In this document: piece after piece, positions 1 to 7,932 of the stretch | Position numbering within the stretch: position 1 is the first letter of the stretch | Layout of the letters: every line of letters starts with the position of its first letter | Assembly (NCBI GenBank): GCA_023417515.1 | Contig: JAEZFL010000004.1 | Span: 1 to 31,247, forward strand | Source of the DNA: Pseudomonadota bacterium | GTDB lineage: Bacteria; Pseudomonadota; Alphaproteobacteria; Sphingomonadales; Sphingomonadaceae | Reading direction: 5' to 3' | DNA length: 31,247 bases | The notes under the pieces: generated by a model | What the model saw: only the letters and a program-made list of their open reading frames with translations | The model's database searches: none | What the model was told of the DNA's origin: nothing | Translations under genes and position numbers: made by a program

Positions 1-1010
<1,010 letters not shown>

Positions 1011-1092
1011 TTCACGATTTTCTGGTCAGGGTCGCGCGCCCCTAGCAGGAGGGCGTGGGGGAGGCAAAGCGGGGAGGGCGAGCCCCGTGCTT

Positions 1093-1398
1093 TCAGCCGG
1101 CGTCGAAGGCGCGCCGCGTGTCCCGGCCCTTCGGCAGGACACGAACGATTTCCACATGCTCGTCGGTGACTCGGTAGAAGATCGTCGCGCGCCGCTCGAA
1201 CGGGATGCTGCGCAGCCCCGGCGCGAGCTCCTCGTGCGGCGTGCCGCGGTGCGGGACGTCGGCAAGGCTCAGGCAGGCCTTCCGAAGGCGAGCGTCATAA
1301 CCATCCGCTACGGCCAGATCGGCGGCCTCGGCAACCCAGATGTAGATGGAGAACAGGTCATCCCGCGCCTGCTGGGAGACGGCGACCTCAGCGGCCAC
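1093..1398 (-). CDS. parE: ParE/RelE-family toxin
   Basis: Predicted type II toxin of the ParE/RelE superfamily, 101 aa, the usual size. ParE members inhibit gyrase and RelE members cut mRNA; the sequence favours the ParE subgroup but the target cannot be settled from it. The C-terminal end IVRVLPKGRDTRRAF matches the family's final beta strand (typically a hydrophobic strand followed by GRD). I chose the GTG at 1398: it overlaps the antitoxin stop codon by 11 nt, has AAGG about 8 nt upstream, and gives VAAEVAVSQQARDDL, the normal start of the fold. A TTG or other start at 1440 would add 14 non-homologous residues. It is the second gene of the parDE operon. Confidence 0.87.
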   Translation of the reverse strand: MAAEVAVSQQARDDLFSIYIWVAEAADLAVADGYDARLRKACLSLADVPHRGTPHEELAPGLRSIPFERRATIFYRVTDEHVEIVRVLPKGRDTRRAFDAG

Positions 1399-1708
1399 GC
1401 TTCGCCTTGTAATCGGCAATGCGAGCGTCGAGCTGGGCAAAGACCTCGTCGGCCGGGATCGGCGGGCGAGGATCGTTCAGCGCTTCGTCGATCTTGGCCT
1501 TCACCCAGGCCTGGTATTCGGGCGAGTCCTCGTCTTCCGGCGGGCCGAACAGCCGATCGAGCAGCGCCTCTTCCCGCTCCAGCGCGCGCAGGCCGGCGCG
1601 GACCACTTCGGAAACCGAGCTGTAGGCCCCCGACTTCACCCGCGCCTCGGCCTTGGCGGCGAGCGGGCCGAGCGTGACGCTGATCGGTTTGTTGGCGCGG
1701 GCTGACAT
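1388..1708 (-). CDS. parD: ParD-family antitoxin (ribbon-helix-helix)
   Basis: Antitoxin, 106 aa, first gene of the operon with parE. The N-terminus ISVTLGP starts the DNA-binding ribbon, followed by SGAYSSVSEVVRAGLRALE, the classic ParD helix-turn with the conserved SG.Y.S.SEV.R pattern. The C-terminal 50 residues are charged and should wrap the toxin. The start is the ATG at 1708 (MSARANK), preceded by AGGAG 8 nt upstream; a longer in-frame extension to 1795 would run through the operator and promoter. The palindrome at 1720-1738 sits just upstream, so autorepression by ParD or ParDE is expected. Confidence 0.9.
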   Translation of the reverse strand: MSARANKPISVTLGPLAAKAEARVKSGAYSSVSEVVRAGLRALEREEALLDRLFGPPEDEDSPEYQAWVKAKIDEALNDPRPPIPADEVFAQLDARIADYKAKRGR

Positions 1709-1719
1709 GGCGCGGCTCC

Positions 1720-1738
1720 TGTACGACTTTGTCGTACA
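1720..1738 (-). promoter_or_regulatory. parDE operator palindrome
   Basis: TGTACGACTTTGTCGTACA is a perfect 8-bp inverted repeat with a 3-bp centre, 12 bp upstream of the parD start codon. Ribbon-helix-helix antitoxins of this family bind such palindromes next to their own promoter. Its outer end overlaps the proposed -10 box. Confidence 0.8.
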
Positions 1739-1764
1739 TAGGGCTTGAGCGGGCTTCGATTCAA
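1735..1764 (-). promoter_or_regulatory. Candidate parDE promoter
   Basis: On the minus strand, TTGAAT (1759-1764) and TATGTA (1735-1740) are separated by 18 bp. The -35 is good and the -10 is weak. Overlap of the -10 with the operator gives a simple repression mechanism. Read by eye only. Confidence 0.4.
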
Positions 1765-1821
1765 GGGAGCTTCCCCGAAAGGAGGCCTGACCCAAATCGG
1801 CGGCGGCGCGTTCCTTCGTCC

Positions 1822-2106
1822 ATGACCAGCCGCATCGAAGAGCTCCGCCGCCGGATGGAGGAAGCCGCCGCCGCGATGGATTTCGAGGAGGCGGGCAAGC
1901 TTCGCGACCAGATCAGCCTGCTGCGCGGCCAGGACGGAGAGCCGGCGGCGGAGGAGATCGACCCGACGGGGCTCGAGCGCCAGCAGCCGGGCCGGATGGG
2001 CCTCGGCACCAGCCAGCAGCGCATCAGTCCGCCGGCGGGCTGGAAGCCGCCGAGGAAGCCGAACCCGATGACCCGGGGGCGGTCGCGCGGGCGGCGTTCG
2101 TCCTAG
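1822..2106 (+). CDS. Small UVR-domain (UvrB/UvrC motif) protein
   Basis: 94-aa basic protein. Residues 1-34 (RIEELRRRMEEAAAAMDF then EEAGKLRDQISLLR) form the two-helix UVR motif that UvrB and UvrC use to contact each other. The rest is a low-complexity tail rich in Pro, Gly and Arg, ending GRSRGRRSS, likely to be disordered. It has no helicase or nuclease domain, so it is not UvrB or UvrC; stand-alone UVR proteins of this size are common in sphingomonads and their role is unknown. The ATG at 1822 begins exactly at the motif. An AAGGAGG at 1779-1785 is too far upstream to serve this start. It is divergent from parDE. Confidence 0.75.
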   Translation: MTSRIEELRRRMEEAAAAMDFEEAGKLRDQISLLRGQDGEPAAEEIDPTGLERQQPGRMGLGTSQQRISPPAGWKPPRKPNPMTRGRSRGRRSS

Positions 2107-2191
2107 CGGCCCGGCGCTTCGGCGGGACGCGAAATCTTTACCGACCGGTGCCTAGGGTCGCACTTGACGCGCGCAACAGTGGGATTCGTGG

Positions 2192-3397
2192 ATGAGGGCG
2201 CCAGCCTTGCCGATCGTGACCGAGCCGCGCGCTCGCGCGCCCGATTCCGTGCGCGACGGCTTCGTCGTCCGCGACCGGATCGTGCGGGCAGTGCCTGAAG
2301 AGCTCGTGGACGACTGGCAGGGGCTCGCCGGCCAGCCGGGCGAGGCCAATTGCTTCGCCGAGCCCTGGTTCGTCGCCGCCGGGCTGCGCAACCTCGCCGA
2401 CGGCGAGGTCCGGCTGGTCGAAGTGCGCGAGGACGGGCTGCTGATCGGGCTGCTGCCGCTGTGCGTGGCGGGACATTACGGGCGGATTCGAGTCCGCCAC
2501 GTCGAGAACTGGCAGCATTATCACGACTTCCTCGGCACGCCGTTGGTCCGGGCAGGAGCCGAGCAGGCGTTCTGGCGAGCGATCCTCACCCATCTCGACG
2601 AAGCGGACTGGGCGGCGGGCTTTCTTCACGCCAGCGGCCTGGTCGAGGGCGGGCCGGTCCATCGCGGGCTCGAGGCCGCGGCACGAGCGCTCGGGCGCGG
2701 CTGCCCGGTGGTCCATCGCACCGTCCGAGCCGAGCTTGCGAGCAACCTCTCGCCCGCCGCTTATTACGAGTCCCAGGTCCGCAAGAAGAAACGGAAGGAG
2801 CTGAAAAGGCTCCAGAACCGCCTCGCCGAATTGGGCGAGGTGACGACGCGGAGTCTCGCCGGTGGCGACGAGCTGGGGCAATGGATCGACGCCTTCCTCG
2901 CGCTGGAACGCGCCGGCTGGAAGGGCCGGGCCGGCTCGGCGCTCGGCTGCGCACCGGCCACCGAGGCGTTCTTCCGCGAAGCGGTGAACGGCGCCGCCGT
3001 CGCCGGCCGACTCGACTTCCTGCGATTCGATCTCGACGGCCGGCCGATCGCGATGCTGGTCAATTTCCTGGCCCCGCCCGGCGCCTTCTCGTTCAAGATC
3101 GCCTTCGACGAGGCCTTCGCCCGATTCTCGCCCGGAGTGCTGATCCAGCTCGAGAATCTGCAGATACTCGCGCGCGGAGACATCGAATGGATGGACAGCT
3201 GCGCCGCCGAGCATCACCCGATGATCGACAGCTTGTGGGGGGAGCGGCGCTCGGTCGTCCGGGTCACGGTCCGCCTCGCCGGGCTTCGGCGCGGCCTGGC
3301 TTATTATGGGTGCAGGGCGCTCGAGCTGGCGTCGGCCGGACGATGGGCGGCGCTGACCGCGCTCCCCACCCTGATCGCTGCGGGGGAAGGCGCATGA
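2192..3397 (+). CDS. GNAT-fold acyltransferase (BioF2/CelD-like)
   Basis: 401-aa cytoplasmic protein of the BioF2-like (CelD/BcsL) acetyltransferase group, whose members acylate polysaccharide or peptide substrates, or load aminoacyl groups as FemX does. A first GNAT-like lobe spans about 25-180, with a conserved start around DWQGLAGQPGEANCFAEPWF. A Lys/Arg-rich stretch, YYESQVRKKKRKELKRLQNR (191-210), opens the second lobe, which holds the typical ALERAGWKGRAGSAL (237-251), RLDFLRFDLDGRPIA (273-287) and the FDEAFARFSPGVL (305-317) segment that in this family contacts the acyl donor. It is the first gene of a coupled trio: its stop overlaps the next start (ATGA). Substrate unknown. Confidence 0.8.
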   Translation: MRAPALPIVTEPRARAPDSVRDGFVVRDRIVRAVPEELVDDWQGLAGQPGEANCFAEPWFVAAGLRNLADGEVRLVEVREDGLLIGLLPLCVAGHYGRIRVRHVENWQHYHDFLGTPLVRAGAEQAFWRAILTHLDEADWAAGFLHASGLVEGGPVHRGLEAAARALGRGCPVVHRTVRAELASNLSPAAYYESQVRKKKRKELKRLQNRLAELGEVTTRSLAGGDELGQWIDAFLALERAGWKGRAGSALGCAPATEAFFREAVNGAAVAGRLDFLRFDLDGRPIAMLVNFLAPPGAFSFKIAFDEAFARFSPGVLIQLENLQILARGDIEWMDSCAAEHHPMIDSLWGERRSVVRVTVRLAGLRRGLAYYGCRALELASAGRWAALTALPTLIAAGEGA

Positions 3398-4251
3398 CTC
3401 CCTTCTCCGAAGCCGCCCTCGACACATTGCGCGGCGCTTATCCCGAGCGGCCCACCATGCTTCGCCACGATCTTTGCGGCCATGAGCTGCTTGGCCTCGA
3501 GGCGTTGATCGAGCTCGCCCAGCGGATGCGGCCGGTCGACGTCGAATATAATAGGGCGGACCTGCCGGTCGGGGTGGATCCCGCCCAGACCCCGTCCAAC
3601 GGCCTGTCGATCGCCGAGACGATCCGGTCGATCGAGGAGAACGGCTCGTGGATGGTGCTCAAGTTCGTCGAGCAGGACCCGGTCTATCGCGCGCTGCTCG
3701 GCGACACGCTCGCCGCGCTCGCGCCGGTGGTCGATCCGGCTACTGGCAAGATGCTGAAGCAGGAAGGCTTCATCTTCATCTCCTCGCCGAACGCCGTCAC
3801 CCCGTTCCACTTCGATCCGGAGCACAACATCCTGCTCCAGATACGCGGGCACAAGGTGATGAACGTCTTCCCGGCCGGGGACGAGAGCGTGGCGCCTGCG
3901 CCTCTCCACGAGGCCTTCCACGCCGGCGGCCACCGCAACCTCCCGTGGAGCGAGGAGTTCGCGGCCAAGGGCACCGCATTCCCGCTCACTCCCGGGGACG
4001 GGCTCTATGTTCCGGTCAAGGCGCCGCACTGGGTCAAGAACGGCAGCGAGGTGTCGATCTCCTTCTCGATCACCTGGCGGTCGGAATGGAGCTTCCACGA
4101 GGAATATGCCCATGGCTGCAACCGGCTGCTTCGCTCGCTCGGCCTGAAGCCGGCGGCGCCGCGCCGTTACCCTGACGACAATCGGTTGAAGTCGGCCGCC
4201 TATCGCGCCCTTCGCCGGGCCGAGCGCGTGGCGAGGGGCGAGCGGCCGTGA
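3394..4251 (+). CDS. Cupin-like (JmjC-type) protein, probable Fe(II)/2-oxoglutarate oxygenase
   Basis: 285 aa, cytoplasmic. The double-stranded beta-helix carries the metal triad: HFD with H139 and D141 in TPFHFDPEHNILLQIRGHK (137-154), and a distal H212 in KAPHWVKNG. K154 sits where these enzymes often place a 2-oxoglutarate-binding basic residue. This matches the Cupin_8/JmjC hydroxylase family, although many bacterial members have no assigned substrate. Start and stop are coupled to both neighbours: the ATG overlaps the acyltransferase stop by 4 nt, and its TGA overlaps the GTG of the glycosyltransferase by 4 nt. The context suggests it modifies something made or used by those two transferases. 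Confidence 0.8.
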   Translation: MTPFSEAALDTLRGAYPERPTMLRHDLCGHELLGLEALIELAQRMRPVDVEYNRADLPVGVDPAQTPSNGLSIAETIRSIEENGSWMVLKFVEQDPVYRALLGDTLAALAPVVDPATGKMLKQEGFIFISSPNAVTPFHFDPEHNILLQIRGHKVMNVFPAGDESVAPAPLHEAFHAGGHRNLPWSEEFAAKGTAFPLTPGDGLYVPVKAPHWVKNGSEVSISFSITWRSEWSFHEEYAHGCNRLLRSLGLKPAAPRRYPDDNRLKSAAYRALRRAERVARGERP

Positions 4252-5246
4252 ACGGGCAAGTCTCCAACCCGCGGCTCAGCGTCGCAATGGCCGTCTACAA
4301 CAACGCGCCGTTCCTGGCCGAGGCGATCGACAGCATCCTTGCCCAGACGATGGCCGACTTCGAATTCCTGATCGTCAATGACGGCTCGAGCGACGGATCG
4401 GCCGCGATCATCGATGACTATGCGGCACGGGATAAGCGGATCCGCGCGATCCACCAGCCCAACCGAGGCCTCGTCGCAAGCCTCAACCTGATGATCGAGG
4501 AGGCGCGCGCGCCGCTGATCGCGCGCATGGACGGCGACGACATCTCGCTTCCGACCCGTTTCGAGCGCCAGCTCGCTTTCCTGGACGCCAATCCCGATTA
4601 CGGCATCGTCGGCACCAGCACCCACGACCTCGACGAGCATGGCCGGCTCAGCCTCAACGAGGATTTCCACCCGCTCGATCACGACGCCTTCCTTGCGGCG
4701 CTCGAGACCGGGCCGTGGCTGTGCCATCCTTCCGTGGTCATGAGGCGCGACGTGGTGCGCGCCGCGGGCGGCTATCGCGCCGCCTTCCGTCATTGCGAGG
4801 ATTACGACCTGTGGCTGCGCCTGTCGGAGACGACCAGGCTGTGCACGATCCCCGACCGGCTGTTCCATTATCGCCGCTCGCCGAACCAGGTGAGCAGCGC
4901 CCATGTCCTCGAGCAGTTGACCGGAGCCGCGATCGCCTATGCCGCCCATTGCGAGCGCGAGGCGGGGCGGCCCGACCCGACGGACGGGATCGAGCGGCTT
5001 CCGCCGATCGACCGGCTCGACGCGCTGTTCGGCCGCGAGGGTGTGGCGCGCGAGGTCCGCGCCAAGGTTGCGCCCGCGATCGTGTGGAGCGAGCAGGCCC
5101 TTCGCGGCGAGGGCTTTCCGTTGCTGCTCGCCCATATCGAAGAGGGCGGGGACCGCGCCGGCCTGTGGCGGACGGCGTTGCGCCTGGTGAGACTGGGCGA
5201 GCCGCAGCGGGCGGCGCGCCTCGCTTTCGCCCTCGCCGCCGCCTAG
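4248..5246 (+). CDS. Family 2 glycosyltransferase
   Basis: 332 aa, GT-A fold. The nucleotide-sugar site shows VAMAVYNNAPFLAEAIDSIL (12-31), NDGSSDG (44-50) and the metal-binding DGDD (95-98). The acceptor-side ED motif is in HCEDYDLWLRL. No membrane segments, so it is a cytoplasmic enzyme working at the inner membrane face. The GTG start overlaps the cupin stop (GTGA). The C-terminal 110 residues beyond the catalytic domain (about 225-332) are Arg- and Leu-rich and have no motif I recognise. Likely role: adding one sugar to a surface glycan or a small molecule, together with the acyltransferase and cupin. Confidence 0.9.
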   Translation: MNGQVSNPRLSVAMAVYNNAPFLAEAIDSILAQTMADFEFLIVNDGSSDGSAAIIDDYAARDKRIRAIHQPNRGLVASLNLMIEEARAPLIARMDGDDISLPTRFERQLAFLDANPDYGIVGTSTHDLDEHGRLSLNEDFHPLDHDAFLAALETGPWLCHPSVVMRRDVVRAAGGYRAAFRHCEDYDLWLRLSETTRLCTIPDRLFHYRRSPNQVSSAHVLEQLTGAAIAYAAHCEREAGRPDPTDGIERLPPIDRLDALFGREGVAREVRAKVAPAIVWSEQALRGEGFPLLLAHIEEGGDRAGLWRTALRLVRLGEPQRAARLAFALAAA

Positions 5247-5275
5247 ACGGGGCGCGCCGAGCGGCTGAAAGAGAA

Positions 5276-5875
5276 ATGGTGCAGACGACCAGGTATTCAA
5301 AGCGGGGCGAGCGTACATCGGCCCCGGCGCGGCCGCGGCTCATCCTGTTCAACAAGCCCTTTGGCGTGCTTCCGCAGTTCACCGACGAGGGCGAAGGGCC
5401 GGCGCGGCCGACGCTTGCGGATTATCTCGACGTGCCCGGAGTCTATGCGGCCGGACGGCTCGACCGGGACAGCGAGGGGCTGCTGCTCTTAACCGGCGAC
5501 GGGCGACTTCAGGCGCGGATCGCCGATCCCAGGTTCAAGATGGCGAAGACCTATCTCGTGCAGGTCGAGGGGGAGCCCGACGAGGGCAGCCTCGAGACGC
5601 TTCGGCGCGGCGTTCGGCTGAAGGACGGGATGACCCGGCCGGCGGAGGCGGAGCGGATCGCGCCGCCGGCCTTGTGGCCGCGCGACCCGCCGGTGCGGTT
5701 CCGCAAGAGCGTTCCCGATTGCTGGCTGAGGCTGACGATCAGCGAGGGACGCAACCGGCAGGTGCGTCGGATGACCGCGGCGGTGGGCCTTCCGACGCTT
5801 CGGCTGGTGCGGTGGAGCATCGGCGAATGGACTTTGGACGGGCTGGCGCCGGGGGAATGGCGGGCGGCGGATTAG
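5276..5875 (+). CDS. rluE: 23S rRNA pseudouridine synthase, RluE type
   Basis: 199 aa, RsuA/RluB/RluE/RluF family. It lacks the N-terminal S4 domain of RsuA and RluB, as RluE does; in E. coli RluE modifies U2457 of 23S rRNA. The catalytic motif GRLDRDSEGLLLLTGDG (60-76) has the nucleophile D63, and LTISEGRNRQVRRM marks the C-terminal signature of the family. LFNKPFGVL (24-32) is the typical first strand. The ATG at 5276 follows AAAGAG and starts 29 nt after the glycosyltransferase. Its last 4 nt overlap the stop of the convergent minus-strand gene at 5872. Confidence 0.9.
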   Translation: MVQTTRYSKRGERTSAPARPRLILFNKPFGVLPQFTDEGEGPARPTLADYLDVPGVYAAGRLDRDSEGLLLLTGDGRLQARIADPRFKMAKTYLVQVEGEPDEGSLETLRRGVRLKDGMTRPAEAERIAPPALWPRDPPVRFRKSVPDCWLRLTISEGRNRQVRRMTAAVGLPTLRLVRWSIGEWTLDGLAPGEWRAAD

Positions 5876-6519
5876 TCGCCGGGCCGCGGCTCGGCGGCGG
5901 GCAGGTTGATGACGTTGTAGCGCCTCAGCCCCGCGTCGCTGAGCCAGCAGATGCCGGGCGCGGGGGTGTCGAGCTGGAGGCGCAGCAGGCCGCGGCTGAT
6001 CCCGGCGCGGATATAATAGTCCGCGCGCTCCTCGGCCCAGCGGGCGGCGGCATTCTCGCGCTCGGCCTGGGTCTGGGGTGAGGCCGGATCGGACAGGGGG
6101 ACGGCGGTGAAGCCGAGGCGGCCGCCTTGGTCGACCTCGCGGGCGATTCCGCCGAGGAACGCCTCGGCACAGGCGCCGACGCAGCGCGCTCCGGAGGGGA
6201 TCCGGGTGACGGTGCCGCGGGCGCGAACCGCGTGGCCGATCCGGAGCGCCTCGGCCATGTCGCCGCCGGGGGAATCGAACCAGATCTCGTCGGGATCGGA
6301 CTCGAGCAACGGCGCGAGGCGCTGGGCCGCGCCGGGATCGATCGTGCCTTCGGCGCGGAGGATCGTGGCGCCGCCGCGCTCGTCGAGGGTGAAGCGCATC
6401 GGCTGGCGGCTCGCGTCGGCGGCGACGGGAGCGGCTTCGGACAGGCAGTCGCTCGGCTCGGCAGTCGCTGCGGCGGGGATTGCGGCAAGGGCGATCAGCA
6501 GGACCCGCCTTCGCATCAT
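5872..6519 (-). CDS. Exported ClpP-fold protein, catalytic residues lost
   Basis: 215 aa with a signal peptide (MMRRRVLLIALAAIPAAATA). The ClpP/crotonase fold is recognisable: AEGTIDPGAAQRL, the oxyanion-strand IWFDSPGGDMAEALRIGHAV (79-98), and the second motif GARCVGACAEAFLGG (110-124). The neighbouring paralogue (6538-7245) has CFSAC with the nucleophile Ser and a His 23 residues later; here the Ser is Gly115 and the His is Thr138. The pattern is that of a pseudoenzyme. The GGC Gly codon is one transition from AGC Ser. It is the last gene of a three-gene operon, 18 nt behind the paralogue. A binding or regulatory role is inferred, and the function is unknown. Confidence 0.8.
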   Translation of the reverse strand: MMRRRVLLIALAAIPAAATAEPSDCLSEAAPVAADASRQPMRFTLDERGGATILRAEGTIDPGAAQRLAPLLESDPDEIWFDSPGGDMAEALRIGHAVRARGTVTRIPSGARCVGACAEAFLGGIAREVDQGGRLGFTAVPLSDPASPQTQAERENAAARWAEERADYYIRAGISRGLLRLQLDTPAPGICWLSDAGLRRYNVINLPAAEPRPGD

Positions 6520-6537
6520 CCCTCCCTCTTCGTCTCG

Positions 6538-7245
6538 CTAGCTCGCGTTGACGACGTTGTACTGGACGACTTCCTGCTGGGTCAGGCAGCGGCGGGTCTC
6601 GCTATTGGCGCCCGCAGGGACCGCGCGGACCTGGTACATGACGTCGGTCAGCAGGTTGCGCGAAATGCCCATTCGGATGAGGAAGTCGTTGTCCTCGGTC
6701 GCGAGCAGGGCGGAGGCCTGCTCGATCTCGCCGACCACGCCGACCGACTGCTCGCCGCCGCGCGCGATCTCCTGGCGGACGGCGCTGCCGTTCGACAGGT
6801 GGGTGAACATGTGGACGATGAACAGGCCGCCCGGATCGATCATCCGCGCGGCGCCGCCCATGAACATGAAGTTGCAGGCCGAGAAGCAGGCCCAGCCCGC
6901 GGGGATCCGGGTCGGATAGCCGGCCTGGCGGATGATGAAGCCCGCCTGGGTGCCGGCGCGGGCGTCGCCGCCCGGAGAGCGCAGCCAGATCTCGTCGAAC
7001 TGGTCCTGATATTCGGCGAGCGCCGCCTCGAGGCGCGACGGGGTCTGCTGGTCGATCCGCCCTTCCGCCTTGAGCACGCGGACCCCGTCGATGACCTCGT
7101 AGGTGAAGGTCATCGAGCCGATGTTCGACCAATTGGGATTGGCCGGGCAGGTCGGATTGGCCGGGTCGCGGGCCTGGGCGGTCGCCTGGCCGAAGGTCAG
7201 AGCGGCGGCGATCAGGCCCGCGGCAAGGCGGTTAGGCGCGCGCAT
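6538..7245 (-). CDS. Exported ClpP-fold serine hydrolase-like protein
   Basis: 235 aa, signal peptide (MRAPNRLAAGLIAAALTFGQATAQA). The ClpP-like periplasmic family is indicated by KAEGRIDQQTPSRLEAAL, the PGGD oxyanion turn (91-94), the nucleophile motif CFSAC with Ser122, and LFIVH with His145, spaced as in ClpP (Ser then His about 25 residues on). The third catalytic residue is not obvious; D187 is possible. No transmembrane helix or ATPase partner gene is present, so a self-contained periplasmic protease or a scaffold is likely. Its start overlaps the upstream glycine-zipper gene by 14 nt, which implies translational coupling. It is the probable parent copy of the degenerate gene at 5872. 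Confidence 0.82.
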   Translation of the reverse strand: MRAPNRLAAGLIAAALTFGQATAQARDPANPTCPANPNWSNIGSMTFTYEVIDGVRVLKAEGRIDQQTPSRLEAALAEYQDQFDEIWLRSPGGDARAGTQAGFIIRQAGYPTRIPAGWACFSACNFMFMGGAARMIDPGGLFIVHMFTHLSNGSAVRQEIARGGEQSVGVVGEIEQASALLATEDNDFLIRMGISRNLLTDVMYQVRAVPAGANSETRRCLTQQEVVQYNVVNAS

Positions 7246-7765
7246 AGCGGGTCGACGGCGGCGTGCGGCACATGCGCTTGGGAACCGAGGTCTCCTCGCC
7301 GTCGATGATGACGATGTCGGTGACGGTCATGCAGCGCTGGCCGCCCTGGCCGGGATTGTCGACCGCGGTGACGGTCGAGCGGCCGCGAACGCCGGGACGG
7401 GTGTCGCTGGTCCATTCGGCCGTGGTGCCGACCCCGCCGCGCTCGGCGCGGGTGGTGACCTCGTCGGTCGCCTGCGCCGCCTTCTGCTGCTCGCAGGTGT
7501 CGAGCAGGTTCATCAGCGCGTCGGTGAGCAGGGTCTGGACCGGAAGCACCGAGCCGATCGTTCGGGTGACCCGGTTCGAGCCCAGAAGGCCGCCGGCGAC
7601 GGCGCCGCCGAGCCCGCCGAGCACGTTGCGCCTGGTCTGGCGCGCCGCCGACTGCTGGCAGGTCTGCGCATCGGCCTGGACCGCCGCCGCGCCGGAAGCG
7701 ACCGCCGGCAGCGGAGTCGCAAGGCTGCCCAGAACCAGGGCGGAAATCATCAAGCTACGCGACAT
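7232..7765 (-). CDS. Exported glycine-zipper protein
   Basis: 177 aa with a signal peptide (MSRSLMISALVLGSLATPLPAVASG). NVLGGLGGAVAGGLLGSN (48-64) is a glycine zipper of the sort that forms membrane-embedded helices in 17-kDa-antigen-type outer-membrane proteins. Two or more cysteines remain in the mature protein (C36, C93 region, and RCMTVTDIVII.. MCR near the end), so disulfides are likely. The C-terminal strand pair resembles surface-antigen domains. I chose the ATG at 7765 because GGAG lies 8 nt before it; the ATG at 7771 directly abuts that site. First gene of the operon with the two ClpP-fold genes. Confidence 0.68.
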   Translation of the reverse strand: MSRSLMISALVLGSLATPLPAVASGAAAVQADAQTCQQSAARQTRRNVLGGLGGAVAGGLLGSNRVTRTIGSVLPVQTLLTDALMNLLDTCEQQKAAQATDEVTTRAERGGVGTTAEWTSDTRPGVRGRSTVTAVDNPGQGGQRCMTVTDIVIIDGEETSVPKRMCRTPPSTRYARA

Positions 7766-7854
7766 GAGCATCTCTCCCCTCTTGCCCGTGCCTGCCCTCT
7801 TACGCCTTCGCCGGAGCGACGTGAACCCATTGCGACCAAAGCGAAAGAGCGGGC

Positions 7855-7889
7855 GACAAACAAGGCCGCCTCCCTCGCGGAAGGCGGCC
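7855..7889 (-). terminator. Rho-independent terminator after the M15 peptidase gene
   Basis: GGCCGCCT (7864-7871) and AGGCGGCC (7882-7889) form a perfect 8-bp stem with a 10-nt loop. Read on the minus strand, the stem is followed by TTGTTTGTC (7855-7863). It lies 43 nt downstream of the stop at 7933 and separates the peptidase genes from the glycine-zipper operon. Confidence 0.75.
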
Positions 7890-7932
7890 CTGGAAGGGGA
7901 TGGTTACGCGCCCGGACCGGTCCGGGAGCGGA

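Noticed and set aside
1822..2106. UvrB or UvrC fragment (broken repair gene)
   Set aside because: Only the UVR motif is present, the frame has its own start and stop, and the rest is low-complexity, so it is a small stand-alone protein and not a decayed gene.
2138..3427. Minus-strand open frame opposite the acyltransferase gene (about 430 codons)
   Set aside because: Low-complexity Arg/Glu/Asp composition typical of the antisense of a GC-rich gene; the plus strand has motifs, coupling and a proper start.
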